The notes under the pieces were generated by a model. It was not told where the DNA came from. It saw only the letters and a program-made list of their open reading frames with translations, and ran no database searches. A DNA stretch of 64,000 nt from Salarias fasciatus (taxonomy: Eukaryota > Chordata > Actinopteri > Blenniiformes > Blenniidae): contig NC_043748.1 in NCBI RefSeq assembly GCF_902148845.1, positions 12,616,445 through 12,680,444 of the forward strand, written 5' to 3'. How positions within the stretch are numbered: the first letter of the stretch is position 1; each line of letters begins with the position of its first letter. The translations under genes were made by a program, and so were the position numbers. Positions 24,701-37,399 of the stretch are shown piece after piece.

Positions 24701-27700
24701 CTCAGCTGTTTAAAATAAATGACATGCCACCGTAATAATTTTCTGTAAGCAAATAGTCAATTATGAAATCTCAGAGAGGCATTTCCTTTTCTTTTTCTTT
24801 TTTATGCATGTTTGAAATAAACACCAAATCAATACATGTCTGTTTTGTATTAATTAGTTTGCTAGAGTAACATTTTTGGAGTTTCATGGAAAGTTCATCC
24901 GATGTGGGAATATAATTACCAGGGACCTCTCTTAGTTTTCGTGAGCTGAGCGGCAGCACTAAGTTAAATCCCTACAATGGTTTGCACACACTGCATTAAG
25001 CACCGTTCCTCTCTGAACAGTATAATCTATTTCAGTGCAGCTTTGTGGTTCTCACCTGCCTGACACGTTAATGCTTAACCCAATACTCCACATACCATCC
25101 ACCTGCTTTAAAAACAGCCATGCATGTGAAACTGGGGAGATTTGTATGTTTTCTCACAAGCACATTGATTTTTTTTTTTTTTTCTGCATCAATGTGGGCT
25201 GATTGTTTTCCAGAGATCTGGCAGTCCCACTGCAGACGAGGGCCGCTCCTGGAAAGGGAGCCATCACCGAGCAGAGCAGATGCAGGTATGTGATGCAGCA
25301 ATGTGTTTACAGTAAATGTTTGTCATCTAACTGCACGCATGCTTGTGCATGTGCAGAAACACCCTCGCATTCATTGTGCGTCATACAGGCTGAACTTAGA
25401 CTTTGTTGTCACTACTATTTGCACACAATAAACCTGCAGCCCACATGATTCTAGACAAGTTTATTGCTGTTCATTCCATTCAGATACATGGTATCTCTCT
25501 GTTACACATTTACCCGCGTTTACATAGATCCTGTCTGTAATTTTGCAGATTTTATTTACCTGACACCGTAAGCTGTTGGCATACTTAGCAGTGGAAATAA
25601 AAAGTCATGCGAACATTTGAGATCGTCTAGTTTCCTGCATGAACTGCACAGAAAGTAAGATTTTGTATCTGCAACCAAGCACAAGTGTGAACAAACAGAA
25701 TGAGATTAACTTAATACCACACAAACACTTGACCCTTGGATTTGATACGCGTTTGAACCTCGTAACCCAAATCCTGCACTTCCCGTAGCAGCCGAAGAAG
25801 GAAATGTGAATCATCCTGGGACCAGTTGTTGCAAGAAACACTGACATTTGCCAGTTCCTATCTCCACTGCACGTTCCCTTTAAGCCCTCCCGGCTGTGTG
25901 GTTGCGTGTGTGAAGACAGCACCTACACCCTACAGTCATTTCATAAGACTGACGGAGCTTTGTCAGTTGTGGTCTGCTGGGGCATGTGTTGAAATTCCTG
26001 AACTGAAACCAATAGCTACCAAGACAGGGTTTTTGGAGGAGGGGAAAAAAGGGGGGTGATTGCAGTTTCACTTACAAGTATTAAAGATTTATAATGAGGG
26101 AGATGGGGCAAAATAAAGGTATATTTAATAAGATAGATAAGATATCTCTCCGTTTAATTTGTGAGATGTATTTAATTTTGATTGCAACAGTTGTTCTTAC
26201 TGTGATGATGACATTTAAACAAATGAGCATCAATTTTTTTTTACGGTAAATGACGTCATGCTTCTTTTTATGAACATGTTTTATTTGGTATACCTGTGGG
26301 GGGAAAATCCATTCATGAGCTGATCATTTTAATTACTGGAAAATTCTATTTACACCAAAATGGACATAAAACAAAACCAAATTTGTACTTTTCACAAGGA
26401 ACTATGCCACTATATTTCATTTTTTTAATATTTAGAGGAAAATGATGCTTTAAAACTCACAGAGAAACCTGAGTTTTTTTTTCATCCCAATTAATTTTGT
26501 ATTTGTTTATTCTTGCCCTTTTCTTTTCTATCTTTGCATTTTTAGTTGATTTAAATATATTATGTTTAATTTTGTGTTAATTTTAAACTATACAACAATG
26601 TTGTGGTGAAGTGGTTAGCACGTTCACCTCACAGTGAGGAGGTCATGAGTTCAACTACCAACCAGGAAGCTTGCACGTTCCTCCCACAGTCCAAAAACCT
26701 GCATGTGAGGTTACTGTGCCATAATGCTGCAGGTTTGATTCCCCATCCCCTCCCGTCCACATGTCTGTTCTTGAGCAAGACGCTGAACCCCCGAACCCCA
26801 GCCGCCTCCATCAGTGTGTATGAATGTGTGTGTGATGGGTGAACGTGATGAGCAGTGTAAACAACTTTGGGGATTGCTCAGTTAAATCCATTCACCATTT
26901 ACCGGATCTTCGAACTGTGAAGGGTTTTCTTGAGGTGGCGACCTGCTGTGGATGTGGCCCATCCATCTGGATCCGATCCCGGTCCCAGAGCGACCAGGAC
27001 CCGGACCCGGACCCGGACCGAGAGAGAGAGGGAGGGAGAGAGAGGCTTGTTTTCAGCAGCGGTCCCTGGCGGATCCGCCCAGGAAGTGGCAGACAGGGCA
27101 GACGGAGTAACGTTAGCGCCACACTGGTCTCCAGAAAGAGCAGACGTTCAGTTTTAGGAGTTTTTACTGAGTTTTGCTGAGATGATCTTCCGTCTCTCTG
27201 AGTCCGAGGGGAGGTGAGCTTCACCACTCCGTGAAAGTGAAGTTACCTCTGCTATGAATGGCGGGCTTTTTTAATTTCTTTTCGTGTTATTTGCCCTCGG
27301 AGAAAGTAAGGTGTCGATGAGCTGAGCTCCAGGGGAGAGAAGAGGGCTTTTATTTAATCGTTTTTCTCCCATTTCCTTCGCCCCGTCTGGATCAATTCAT
27401 CATGACGGTGAGTAGCAGCTGTTCCAACCGCTTTTACACAACTTTCAAAAGCGTGTTTCGCATCTCTAAAAGCTGTTTGTTTTTCCTGCTTGTCACCTCT
27501 TCCTGAATCGACTTAACTGAAATGAACCTTTTCGCTTTTTAGACGCATTTTATTTTCATTATATAGTTTTCTTTTCTATACATTTTAATCGGTATATTAG
27601 CTTTACGTAGCTAGCCAAATTCAAGAGGAAAGAAATGCTGCTAGCTTAAATAAAACACGTTGTATTAAAAGTTTTAGACCTTTTTCTACTCTTTTTAGCT

Positions 27701-30700
27701 CATTATCACCTCCACAATGTGATTTTTCTTTTCCAAACTAGTTTTTTTTCTTCTGTTTACTGTGTACAGTAGCAGGAGGCGTCGTTAGCTCGTAGCTCGT
27801 ACTGTAAGTGTCAGTCTGTACAGCCAGCTGTGACACATGTTCACTGTTTACTGCACACAACAGTCTGCATGTTTACTCTGTAAAACAGCGTCTCTGACAG
27901 GAGGAAAAGGGCCTGCTGTGAAACATATCTACACGATCGTTGAACTGTAGTGAGTTTGTACAAACCAGATATTTTTTTCTGCTTTGATGCTGTTTTTTTG
28001 GATTATTCCATTTTCGAAGAAAGTGAAAATACAACAGCAATGATCACCATGATTATCTTAATCAGCATCATAAAATCAATAATAATCATAAAATCATTTA
28101 CAGAGTGCTTTAGATGAGCCGGGATCCTGAAAAACAGATTTGTTCGGGTGCCACCTTCATCTTGAGTGGTTCACATAGTTCCATAATAACCTTTAAATTG
28201 AATCTTTAATGTTTTTCCTTTGTTGCGGTGCAGAAACATGCCTGTAGTTCCACAGAACTAAACAATTACTGCTGAAAAATACTACACTCTCAACATAAAA
28301 CAAAATTTTAATTACACCTTCGGAGGTAAAATAAAGTGACATGTCCACAAAAAAAATTCTCCCATAACTTTTTTGCATTGTGCATGTTTTTACAAACTCA
28401 CCCTGACAGCATTCCTGTGAGACTAATGCTTTCATGCCATCATCACTGATATGTCAGCTCGAGTCTCTGTGTTGTGCTGTGTCTGCTACTGTTAGGAAAT
28501 TTGAAGGAAAAAAAAAATTAATTGTTTTCAGTGAAATTTCTACAACTTGCTTGGTGCTTTGCTGGACCGGATTGGAGCATCTTTTGGGCTGGTTTTGGCC
28601 CACGGGCCTCATGTTTGAAACTAATGCTCAGTAATTCATGCAAATCATGCATTGGTGTCGCTGCTACTCATTTACTCACCACTTATTAAAGTAAAAAAAA
28701 AAATTAAAAAAAATTGTAGAAATTTGGTCTGCTCAGTGATAAATATGAAATTCTGATGTAAACAAAGCTCTGATCTGAAGCCTCAGTGTAGCTTTTATAA
28801 CAGATGCTGCTTCTCCCTGTGCATGATAAATACCCCAATTCAAGTTGAGGTTTGACACATTAGAACTGGCTAAACTCACATGCAAAATAGACACATAAGT
28901 TACGTCATTTCCTCTTTTTTTTGTAGCCATAAATACCCGAAACCTTTTTGAAAGTGTCTGATTATCTTCGTTTTTTGCATTGTTGGTCCCTTCCCAGAAA
29001 CATTGGTCAGGCTGGTGGTTTAGTCTTGCAGACCAATAATTTCCCGAGCATAAAATATCCTTTTTGACTAAACCAGCAATCAAAAAAAGTTTTTTTTATT
29101 TCTCATCGTATGTATGTGTTCAGTTCGCCCTGCTCTTGACTTCAGGTATGCATTGTGCCATTTACATGGCAAAGTTATAAAAAAAAAACCCAAAAAACCC
29201 CACAGTGACCTGATATCTTAAGCTCTGGACATGTGCTGTGACACATGTCAATGTTGATTGAATTTGTGGTCATTTTTGGTCACATTTTGATATCCTCGCC
29301 ATTTTGCTAGCTGTACTCGGTCCATTGGCAGTCATCAGGCATGAGCACAGATTATCAGGTTTACTTTCTTAAAAACTGTGTTGTACTTTAGCTCACAGAA
29401 ATACCCTGAAAAGACGCAAATACAGACAATATTAAGTTGGATACAAATATTTGCCAGAAGTAGGGATTACAGCAGAAAAAAAAAACATGATGATATGAAA
29501 GTGAAATAGTGTGGATGAGATGACAGAGACAGAGAGATTTGAAAGAGAGGAATGCACAGGATTGTGTAAGAGAGATAAGCAAAGGGAGGAATGCGTGCTG
29601 AAAAACGTTGCCTAATCTTAATCTGGGATCACCGTGTCTTGAGGTGCCTCGTGTAAAAGTTTTTCCTCTTCCTGTCATCGTGCCCAAAAGCAGAAAGAGG
29701 TTTGCTGAAGTGCCAAAAGCTCTTACGCAAACTACTGTGGTGTGAAGACACTGAACAGAGATGTATGGTCAAACATGAAGTGCAAAGAAACACACTGAAG
29801 GTCATGGTGTCATCTGATGTGTGCTCCTGTGCAAAGGTTATTACAAAGTCTACAAATAAAAACTTCACCTGTGCTGGCATTTCCAGTTTCGGTTGGAGCT
29901 AATTTCTCCTCAATGGAAACAGGTTTAGGTCTTTTGTGATCAAATATGTGTGCGGTTGTGGCTCTTCCTTTCATGGAGTAATCCTTTAGTGGTGCGGTTG
30001 CCGTTAAAGTCTTTGATCGAGGAAAAGATCTAATTATATGAGTTACGCCCCATCATTCGATATGGGCTTGTAGCGTGTTAAATTTGTTACACATAGACAC
30101 TTCTTCCCTTCGTCTCTATTCTTAGTCCTGTTCTCTATTTCTGTACTTTGTGCGTACTTCCTTCTTTCAGTCTGCGTTTCGTTCAGTCGTCCAGATAAAT
30201 GCCAGTGAATGTGTCCCTTCTGTTGCTTTGCAGCCTGACCTGCTGAACTTCAAAAAGGGATGGATGTCACAGCTGGACGAGAGCGGGGAGGTAAAGCACA
30301 GCGAGGCCCGGTCGCCTTCTCCCTTCTTCCCACCGTCCGTCCCTGTTAATGAAACGCCTCATGTGCGAAGCGACAGCAGCTGCTCGTTACGCTATCACAT
30401 TAATGGTTTGATGGCTTGAGGCTCAGCAGGTGTCTCCTGTCTAGTGAAACGCTTGAGTGAGCGAGCTTCTCATTTCACGCGTTGTAAGCTGTACGTCTTT
30501 CTGCTCAGCTCAGGCCTGGCTTAACCTGAAAATCTAGAGTTTTTTTTAACTTTGTTTTTGTATTCTAATTTACAAACCACTAGGGGTGCTCAGATGTTTT
30601 CAATAAGTTAGCTTTTTTAATTTTTCAGTGGAAGAAGCATTGGTTTGTCCTGACTGACGCCGGACTCAAGTACTACAGAGACTCCAATGCAGAGGAGGTA

Positions 30701-33700
30701 TTCTTCTTTTTATTTCGGACTCATTACAACAAGCTGAAATGAGCATTTAAAGCACAAACACTTTGTGTTGTTAATGATTTTCTTCTCTCTTCTGTGCAGA
30801 AAGATGACTTGGATGGAGAGATTGACCTCAAATCCTGCGTCAAGGTGTCCGAGTTCAACGTGGAGAAAAACTATGGGTTTCAAATACAGGTGACTCTCCT
30901 TTATTTTCATGATTGTCTACTTTTTTCAGTGTTAACCACACCCCCTCTCAATTTCCTCTACTATCACGACTCACATCTCCAACAGTATGTCTTCCCGCAT
31001 TCTCTCTGCGTATCACTTTCATACTGACTTTATCACTTCCATCATAACCCAGTTCTCGTATACGTTTGTGTCTTCTTGACCTGTTTCTGTTCTTCTTTGT
31101 TCCTCAGACGAGGGAGGCCGTGTTCACGCTGTCTGCCATGACAGCCGGAATCAGACGCAACTGGATCGAGGTTTTACGGAAATACATACGTCCCAGCAGC
31201 TCCCCAGACCTCACACAGTAACGAGAATTCAGTCTCTTTCTTATAAAGGCTTTATTTCAATCAGGGGAAGATCTTTATTAGATCTGAGAGAAGAATAAGT
31301 TAAATTATTTTAAAATTCTAATGACCGTACCTTCTCTTGCAGATTACCCGACAGCAGTAGCGACAAGGAAAACTCCAGTTTTGTGCCGACTTCCGTCCGG
31401 CTCTCGTCACGCCACGGTGACTCCCAGTCAGAGCCTCCTGCCCAGCGTCCTGTGGTGCTGTCCCCAGTCCCTGCCTCCCCCAGGCCCTACCTGGTCGGTG
31501 AGAGGGAGGCCGGCGAGGGCCAGGGAGGAGAGCACAGCCCGTGGCAGGGGGAGAGGAACACCAGCAGCCAGTGGGATGCCGTGCTGTTCAAGAAGGGCAG
31601 CGGCGGGGGGTCCAACCACCGGTCGCACCGGGAGGACGAAATCGAGAAGAAGTGGGCCGAGTTTGAGCGGATGCCGCTGAAAGAGATGAGCTCCATGTCT
31701 TCGGTGGGACCGCGTCCCTCCAGCCAGCCCGCCAGCGAGGCGCTGCAGAGGGAGGTAGTGCGTGGAGATGTTTTTTTTTTCCCAATTTGCAAATTTGATT
31801 CAAAAAAGCAAATTAACCTTTCATCTGCACAGATGAAGTCAAGCTTTCCTATTTCTCTCTTTTAACACTTTTTACCGACTTTTCTGGCTTGCTTTTAGTC
31901 TTCAGTCGTGTTTTCCATCTGTGGAAGAAGAATAAGTAAAACATCACGATTGGAATAGACGACTGAAGATGCTTCCTGCTGTCTCTGTGTGCCGTGCTGT
32001 GGATCTTGGTTTGCGTTCCCTATTGAACTGTCATTTCATGATACGCGCACCTTAAGGTTGTTATGTAGTCGAACAAATTCATGTATATGTTTGTGAAATA
32101 CACTTGTATTCCAATTAGCCAAAATAGCCAACAGCATTTGATTATTTTCTATCAAAACTTATGATCCAAACATCATTATGATTTTATTTATCAGTAAATG
32201 GGAAGAAATGATGAAGAGGCTACAGCGTCAAGCTGAGCCGTCCAAAGACTAAAAGATAAGAGATTTTTCCAGCTGTTCTACAGATATCCGGAGCAGAAAT
32301 GAGCTTGTTCCCGGAGAAACATCGTTCCCGGTGCCATATTTACATAACTGTGTACTTTAGACAGCGGACGATTAGCTGCTGTTGTATAGAAAGTTGCCAA
32401 GGATTAGTCTAAAAATATGCAGCAAGAAATGTGAAACAGCAGTTCATGTACAGTGTTTGCTGCAGTTACTTTCAAGTTAATGTTAAAAACCTCAAACACC
32501 AAACTACTCCTGAAGATCGCTTGTTCTGACCTGAAGGGGAAGATAATCTCTCTCTCCGAATGACTTAAATTTATACAGACTGTGGTGAGAAAACAGCCAC
32601 TGACCATCGAGCATTTCGCAACATGTAAACTACTTCTGCTTAAACTGTGAACCAGAGACTTTGCGCTGAAGGCGATGCTGACTGAAGCCGTAATTCAAAG
32701 CGAAACTGTAATGGAACTGCTGCTTTGCATCTGTTTACTCTGCAGCCACCGCCGCACACAGAAACTCTGTCATGCATTCATTAAGCAAATATGAACAGCA
32801 CAGCAACCAAGCTGTTCTTTTAACACACAACGTATTGCTCTACAGAAAAACAGCGAACAGATGATTCCGTTTCTTTAGATTAAAAAAGTGTAGCTTTATA
32901 ATGAAGCATGCAGGTACATCGATGTTCACGGAAGCAAACATCAGATGTATTGATCAGCTTCTGTCAGTGGGCTTTACCTCCACGTTTATCTGTCCTCAGG
33001 TGGCGTCACTGAGGCAGCAGCTGGAGCAACTACAACAAGGAGGAGGAGGAGGAGGAGGAAGGAGAGCCAGTGTGAGAGGGAGTGTGCGGACGGACTGCGG
33101 CCCCGAGGCGCCCTGCAGCCGCAGCCTGGTGGCCATGGAGCGCGCCCATCGGCAAGCGCTGGAAGAGCTGCAGAGGCAGCACGACCGGCAGATCAAGGAG
33201 CTGGAGAGCGAGAAGGACAGGCTGCTGCTGGAGGAGACCCGGGACACCGCACGAGGTCAGCTCACTGACCCACACAGCAACTAGGAACAACAGCCGACAA
33301 CTGGGGAAGTGATGTCTGTGGTCGTGGTTCAGCTGGAGTTCAGTGTTGTGTCAATGGAAGAATTCACTTCCACAAAACTCTGGAATAATAAGTTTCTATC
33401 ACATCGGTGATGCAGTTCAGCTTTAGTCTTCTGTGGCGAGATCCTTGGTGCTCCTTCACACTTTGATATTGAGTTCTTAGACTTGAATAAGGACAAATCA
33501 GAGCTGGCTACCACAGTGATGTAGAACAATACACACAAATTCCAGCATTATCAGGTATGCCATCTGTGCCTTCAGGAGATAATAGATACAGCTAATGAAT
33601 AATCAAGTAATTGTTCCAGTAGCATTGATTTTCAGGGAAAAGTGAGGAATGGGACAGGCACAGTTTGGACAATTCAACACCATCAAAATCCACCAATCAC

Positions 33701-36700
33701 CATCAGACACGTCACTTTCCGTAGCGTTCTCTTTGTGGCAGCAGTCACATTGTGAAGCATGATGGCGGTTTTATCTCAGTTGATCGCAAATCTTGAGATA
33801 AACAGAACAGACATTTGATGGAATACCGTAGATATTCATAAAACACCAGTATCTTCATAAAGCATCCACTCTGATGTGCAGCAAATGTCCACGAGCCATT
33901 TAGAGGACCGATATCGGCAGCAGAGGTTTAAACAAAGTGTAGAATTGATTTTTCTTTTTTATTAAAACACAATTTTAGAACAGATTTTCTCTAGTGAAAG
34001 TAATAGTTAATTCAGTGAGGACCAAAGCAAATGATCATTTCAAACTATTCGTGTGGTTTTTTCGTCAGGCTTGACGGTGCACACCTAATTGTCACATTTT
34101 TGTCTCAATGTTGTGTTGAAGTGATGGAGGCGCTGAAAGTGAAGCACAAAGAGGAGCTGGATCGGGAGGTGGATAAAGTCCAGAGGCTGAGCAGTGGGCG
34201 TCTGGACTCATACAGTTTACGAGCACAACAAACGTGAGTCACTCCGAATCAGCTTTTCAAACTTAAACAAACAGTCCTAAAAACTTCGACGTATTTTTAC
34301 ACGTGAACTTCAGAAGCACTCTCGTCGCATCCTTATCTCAGCTCTGAAAATAAATTCTGAGCTCACAGTCTTGGGCAGTGGAAGCCAATACTTGTAATTT
34401 ATGTGAATAGGCCTCTCATGCTTTTAAGTAGGGGCTCGCCGGCCACAAAAGGTTGAATTTGCCGACTATACAGCAATCCAGTGTTCCCTGTTGAAGCGAG
34501 GCCATTACCACAGCGGCCACTGGGCTCTGGGAGGCACTTGAGGAATGTCAAAGAATTTGGTCATGGATTAGTTTTCTTTTGTAAGCCTCACAAGGCCTTT
34601 GACACGGGCTGTGTCAGCGGCTGCTACTGGACCCTGCATTTTCGGGCTTATCTGCCCTGCTGGTTCTGCATTTTTCATTCCTCATGCTCCTCCTTTTTTT
34701 TTTTTTTTTTTTTTTTTCTGTGGTTATTGGTTATAGGCACTGAGGAGGTTTTTAAAAAAACCACTCCAGGAAATGCTTGTGTCATGAAACACCGAGCGTG
34801 CGGCTGCTATTCCACATAAATCATAGGAAATAATAAGCCGTGCACTTGAAAGAATGTATTGGGATTCAATAAGTACAACAGAGATGAAGTGGCTTCCATT
34901 TAATAGGACAGTTAGCTTGAATTGTCTGCAAGATGTATGAAAAATAGATGTTCAATCCTGAAAATAGCAAAAAAAAAAGATGGCAGACAATGTAAGTTAC
35001 AGAGGGATTTAAACCAGCTGTTGTGTCGTCACTGGAGCAGGAGCCTGACAGAAACAATCTGCTCATGTGTGGCTGCAGGGCAGAAACTCAGGCCCTGCAG
35101 AGAGAGCTGGCCGGACTGTCCGAGCGCTACTCCCAGAAGTGTCTGGAACTCAACCGAGCCGAGCAGAACAACGCTGGGAGGGAGAGAGAGATCAGCCGCA
35201 AAGAGAGAGACATGGAGCAGCTGAGGAAGGAGAACCAGGTGAGTCAGCTCCAGCTTCACCGAGGGTGGGATGATCAATCAAAACAAAAGAAAAAAAAACA
35301 AAACTTTTTTTCCCCAAAAGTAATGTGGATTTAACAACCACAAGAGTGATTGTATTCGCGTGCACTTTATAAATTTAATATGGCTTACGTGTTTCAATTC
35401 ATTCTGGGTTTTCTCTGAGTATGTAAGTGCATTGAGAAGTAAAACCAAAACTTCCTGTTATTGTCAAAATGTCTGATCTCCTCTCGCTGAACACGTCGAA
35501 CCCCCCCCCCTTTCCTAATGTAGACGTTCAGAAACAGGCGACATCAAATAAACGGGTCTTTATGAACAGAATCATCAGAGGATTTGAGAAACTTCTAGTC
35601 GTGTTAATCTGGTTTCTCATAATCAGATCACTGCAGTTGAAATCGATCTCATTATGCTGGTTAACTGAACTGATTACTCCAGGAATTGGATTACAATCAC
35701 ATTTTATGACTGTAAACAAGCGCTTTGATTTTAATTTAATCCTGACAGTCATATTCACAGAAACTGTATTACACTTAGTGCACTGATGTGTGACTGTGTC
35801 AGTACAAATATAGCTTCTTTGTCTGCAAACCGCATATATAACTTTAATTTAAGACTTTAAGACTCAGTGGTTTCCTCCACAGGACTTAAAGGACCGATTG
35901 ACGGACGAGATCCTCCGCATGCGACTGAGCGGCACAGACCACGGCTCAGGAGACGGCAGAGACAAGACGCCCTGCGAGCTGGAGGTAAGGACAACGTGCA
36001 CTGTGCACTCGAAACCGAAAGTGGGGGAGTGTGGTCTGTGTTTGTCAGGCTGTGTTTTTTTTAGCTCTCGGGTTTCTTCATCTTGCAGGGAGCAGGTGTG
36101 AAGAGTTCATATATTTGCAAGTGTTTGTTTCTACTTCATGACTCTTGCTTTGACTTTAACTTGATCTTCTTGTTTTCAAGTATCTAGTCCGTAGATTTTA
36201 GTTACAGTTAGTGCTCTGATATCAAAGGAAGGAATTTTTATTTCAGCTTTAACATCTTCTGTTTGGTTTCTCAGTTAAAACCAAAATGTCACATTTGTTT
36301 CCTTAGATTATAAAACTATTTGTTGATGTTGGTTGGTTCAGATGTAAAGTGAACCAGATATGTTTTATTTATTCAGTATTGTATTTGGATGATTACGTTC
36401 AATCCAGTTTTATTTCAGAAGCGCCAAACACAGTCCCATCCCCTCAGAGGAAAGCCCAACAATTCTGATTATACAGTTTTGAAGGAAAAGTAATAATTTT
36501 TGTCGTCTCAGTCATCAGTTGAGGAAACCGGCCTGTTGTTCTTCCTCCAGGTTCTTCTCAGGATGAAAGACAACGAGATCGAGTACTTGAACAAAGAAAT
36601 CAGCTGTCTGAGGAATGAGCTGCAGTTTCTCAACATGGTACCCTTCTCTTTGTGTTCTGCAAAATGCAGCTTGTGGAAATTCCCAACATGAAAGAGACTT

Positions 36701-36922
36701 TTAAAATCATCATAGCGAATGCCTCAGATTTTTTCACTTTCAATTTCTCTTGCTCCGCAGGAGAAAAAGCTGGCCTGCGAGCGATACGCCGAGATGCACG
36801 AGGAGCTGAGCGGGATGAGAGGCCGGAACGAGCGAGAGATCCAGAGTCTGAAGGAGCACTTGAAGCTGGCCATGGCTGCTCTGCAGGAGGGCCAGAAGCT
36901 GGGAAACAGCCTGGACCACTGA
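18730..36922 (+). CDS. triobp: TRIO and F-actin-binding protein, long isoform
   Basis: F-actin-binding and bundling protein; in mammals it organises stereocilia rootlets and stress fibres. Exons: 18730-18990, 20169-20314, 20512-20696, 21113-23195, 23349-23466, 25214-25285, 30234-30290, 30629-30697, 30800-30889, 31108-31217, 31343-31754, 33000-33255, 34122-34233, 35079-35238, 35883-35984, 36551-36637, 36761-36922. They total 4482 nt, 1493 residues, frame kept throughout. Order: a Cys motif at the N-terminus ([11 protein letters not shown]), a low-complexity linker, a Ser/Arg-rich giant exon with tandem repeats, a PH domain ([10 protein letters not shown] to [14 protein letters not shown], about residues 956-1063), a linker ending [14 protein letters not shown], and coiled coils to the C-terminus ([14 protein letters not shown]). 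The start is the first Met after an in-frame stop. MPRIP is the paralogue, but the TRIOBP-type C-terminus and the nol12 neighbour favour triobp. Confidence 0.92.
18991..20168 (+). other. triobp: triobp intron after the first coding exon
   Basis: Non-coding. It contains a short telomere-like run, about three CCCTAA-type units, at 19608-19625. No gene or clear mobile element was recognised. Confidence 0.6.
21811..22683 (+). repeat. triobp: Tandem Ser/Arg repeats inside the triobp giant exon
   Basis: About nine degenerate protein repeats of roughly 33-51 residues. Each contains an LRKTE/LRKSE block followed by a Ser-rich spacer and an SSPSRR/SSPSRK block with GY or NY. LRK-type blocks start near 21811, 21910, 22063, 22168, 22267, 22370, 22471, 22567 and 22672. 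The position, in the same giant exon as the mammalian TRIOBP-4 R1 repeats, and the SSPSR core suggest a counterpart of the actin-bundling R1 array; this is an inference. Confidence 0.75.
23467..25213 (+). other. triobp: triobp intron containing the LTR-like island
   Basis: Apart from the LTR-like island at 23525-24007, this intron is AT-rich and shows only chance open frames. It ends with a long polypyrimidine tract and TTTTCCAG before exon 25214-25285. Confidence 0.6.
23525..24007 (-). mobile_element. Candidate solo LTR (Ty3/gypsy-like?) in a triobp intron
   Basis: Read on the minus strand this GC-richer island, about 480 bp, looks like an LTR. It has a TATTTAAGG box (about 23692-23700) about 80 bp upstream of an AATAAA signal (23611-23616), a G/T-rich end, and TG...CA termini at the proposed ends. 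No internal coding region adjoins it, so it would be a solo LTR fossil. I could not find a convincing target-site duplication, so the ends and the family are tentative. Confidence 0.33.
26601..26903 (+). mobile_element. tRNA-like SINE relic
   Basis: Begins with a tRNA-like block: GTGGTGAAGTGGTTAGCACG resembles a pol III A box, and GTCATGAGTTCAACTACC a decayed B box. It continues through the CTCCCACAGTCC segment and the CTTGAGCAAGACGCTGAACCCC and TGTGTGTGATGGGTGAA segments, ending at CCATTCACCATTTAC. This order is typical of an abundant fish tRNA-derived SINE family as I recall it. It lies just upstream of the short triobp promoter. Confidence 0.65.
26930..27401 (+). promoter_or_regulatory. 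triobp: Internal promoter and 5' UTR of short triobp
   Basis: GC-rich, CpG-containing stretch in an otherwise AT-rich intron, directly before the two-codon exon that starts the short isoform. It contains GACCCG/GGACCC hexamer repeats (26993-27016), a purine-rich GAGAGAGG tract and several CpGs. No TATA box is evident. The promoter call is inferred from position and composition. Confidence 0.6.
27402..36922 (+). CDS. triobp: TRIO and F-actin-binding protein, short (Tara/TRIOBP-1-like) isoform
   Basis: A tiny coding exon at 27402-27407 contributes only ATG ACG before a GTGAGT donor. Spliced in phase 0 to the PH exon at 30234 it gives [13 protein letters not shown], the same start as human TRIOBP-1 (Tara). 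It shares all downstream exons (30234-30290 through 36761-36922) with the long form, giving 540 residues: PH domain then coiled coils, without the Ser/Arg repeat region. In mammals this form is broadly expressed and stabilises F-actin and the TRIO GEF. The upstream GC-rich stretch serves as its promoter and 5' UTR. Confidence 0.88.
28390..28631 (+). repeat. Dispersed repeat, copy 1
   Basis: Shares its start (TCACCCTGACAGCAT) and its end region (GATTGGAGC-TCTTTTGG ... CACGGGCC, then ATGTTTGA) with 37400-37628, in the same order and spacing. This looks like a degraded non-autonomous element common in fish genomes, class uncertain. Confidence 0.6.
31755..35882 (+). other. triobp: triobp introns between coiled-coil exons
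   Basis: Introns at 31755-32999, 33256-34121, 34234-35078 and 35239-35882 around exons 33000-33255, 34122-34233 and 35079-35238. All are AT-rich with GT-AG ends. A long T-run is at 34695-34718 and a C-run at 35502-35511. No gene or clear mobile element was seen. Confidence 0.6.
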
Positions 36923-37399
36923 GAGGCCGCTGCTGGTACGAGCACAGGTGGGACTTTTCACTGTAACGTTTTTCTTTGTTGTGGCGCGCAGTATACAAGA
37001 TGAAAATGTCTATATTTTTAGGAACTCAATTACTGGGGAAAATGACTGTAATCTCAATATTAAGCCAATCTTAATGATACCTTCTGGTGCAAAATACAGT
37101 GAAGTATGCCAAAAACTTATATAAAATATATGAACTCCTCAGGAGAGGCATTAGAGAGGGAGGTGATGCGGCACGCCCGAGGCTCATCAGGGACCAATTA
37201 TCTGCCTCCGTACCCTCCAGGATAAGAGGGAGAGCACGCAGCAGAGGGTGGCTGAGCACCTAAAAAAAAGAGGCTTTAGTCTGAGGAGACAGCAGCAGAA
37301 CAGTGCGCATTTGTTGGGAGTAAATGGTTAAAAGGAAAGCTGGCTCCATGTCTCTGTGCCCAAAGAACCCCAGAGTCTCATGTTACAGCTTGTTTCTTT

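Larger units (their letters stand above)
25286..30233 (+). other. triobp: Large triobp intron holding the internal promoter
   Basis: A 4.9-kb intron between the last long-form-specific exon and the first PH exon. Besides the SINE relic (26601-26903), the short-isoform promoter and exon (26930-27407) and a dispersed repeat (28390-28631), it is AT-rich with A/T homopolymer runs. No further gene was recognised. Confidence 0.6.
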
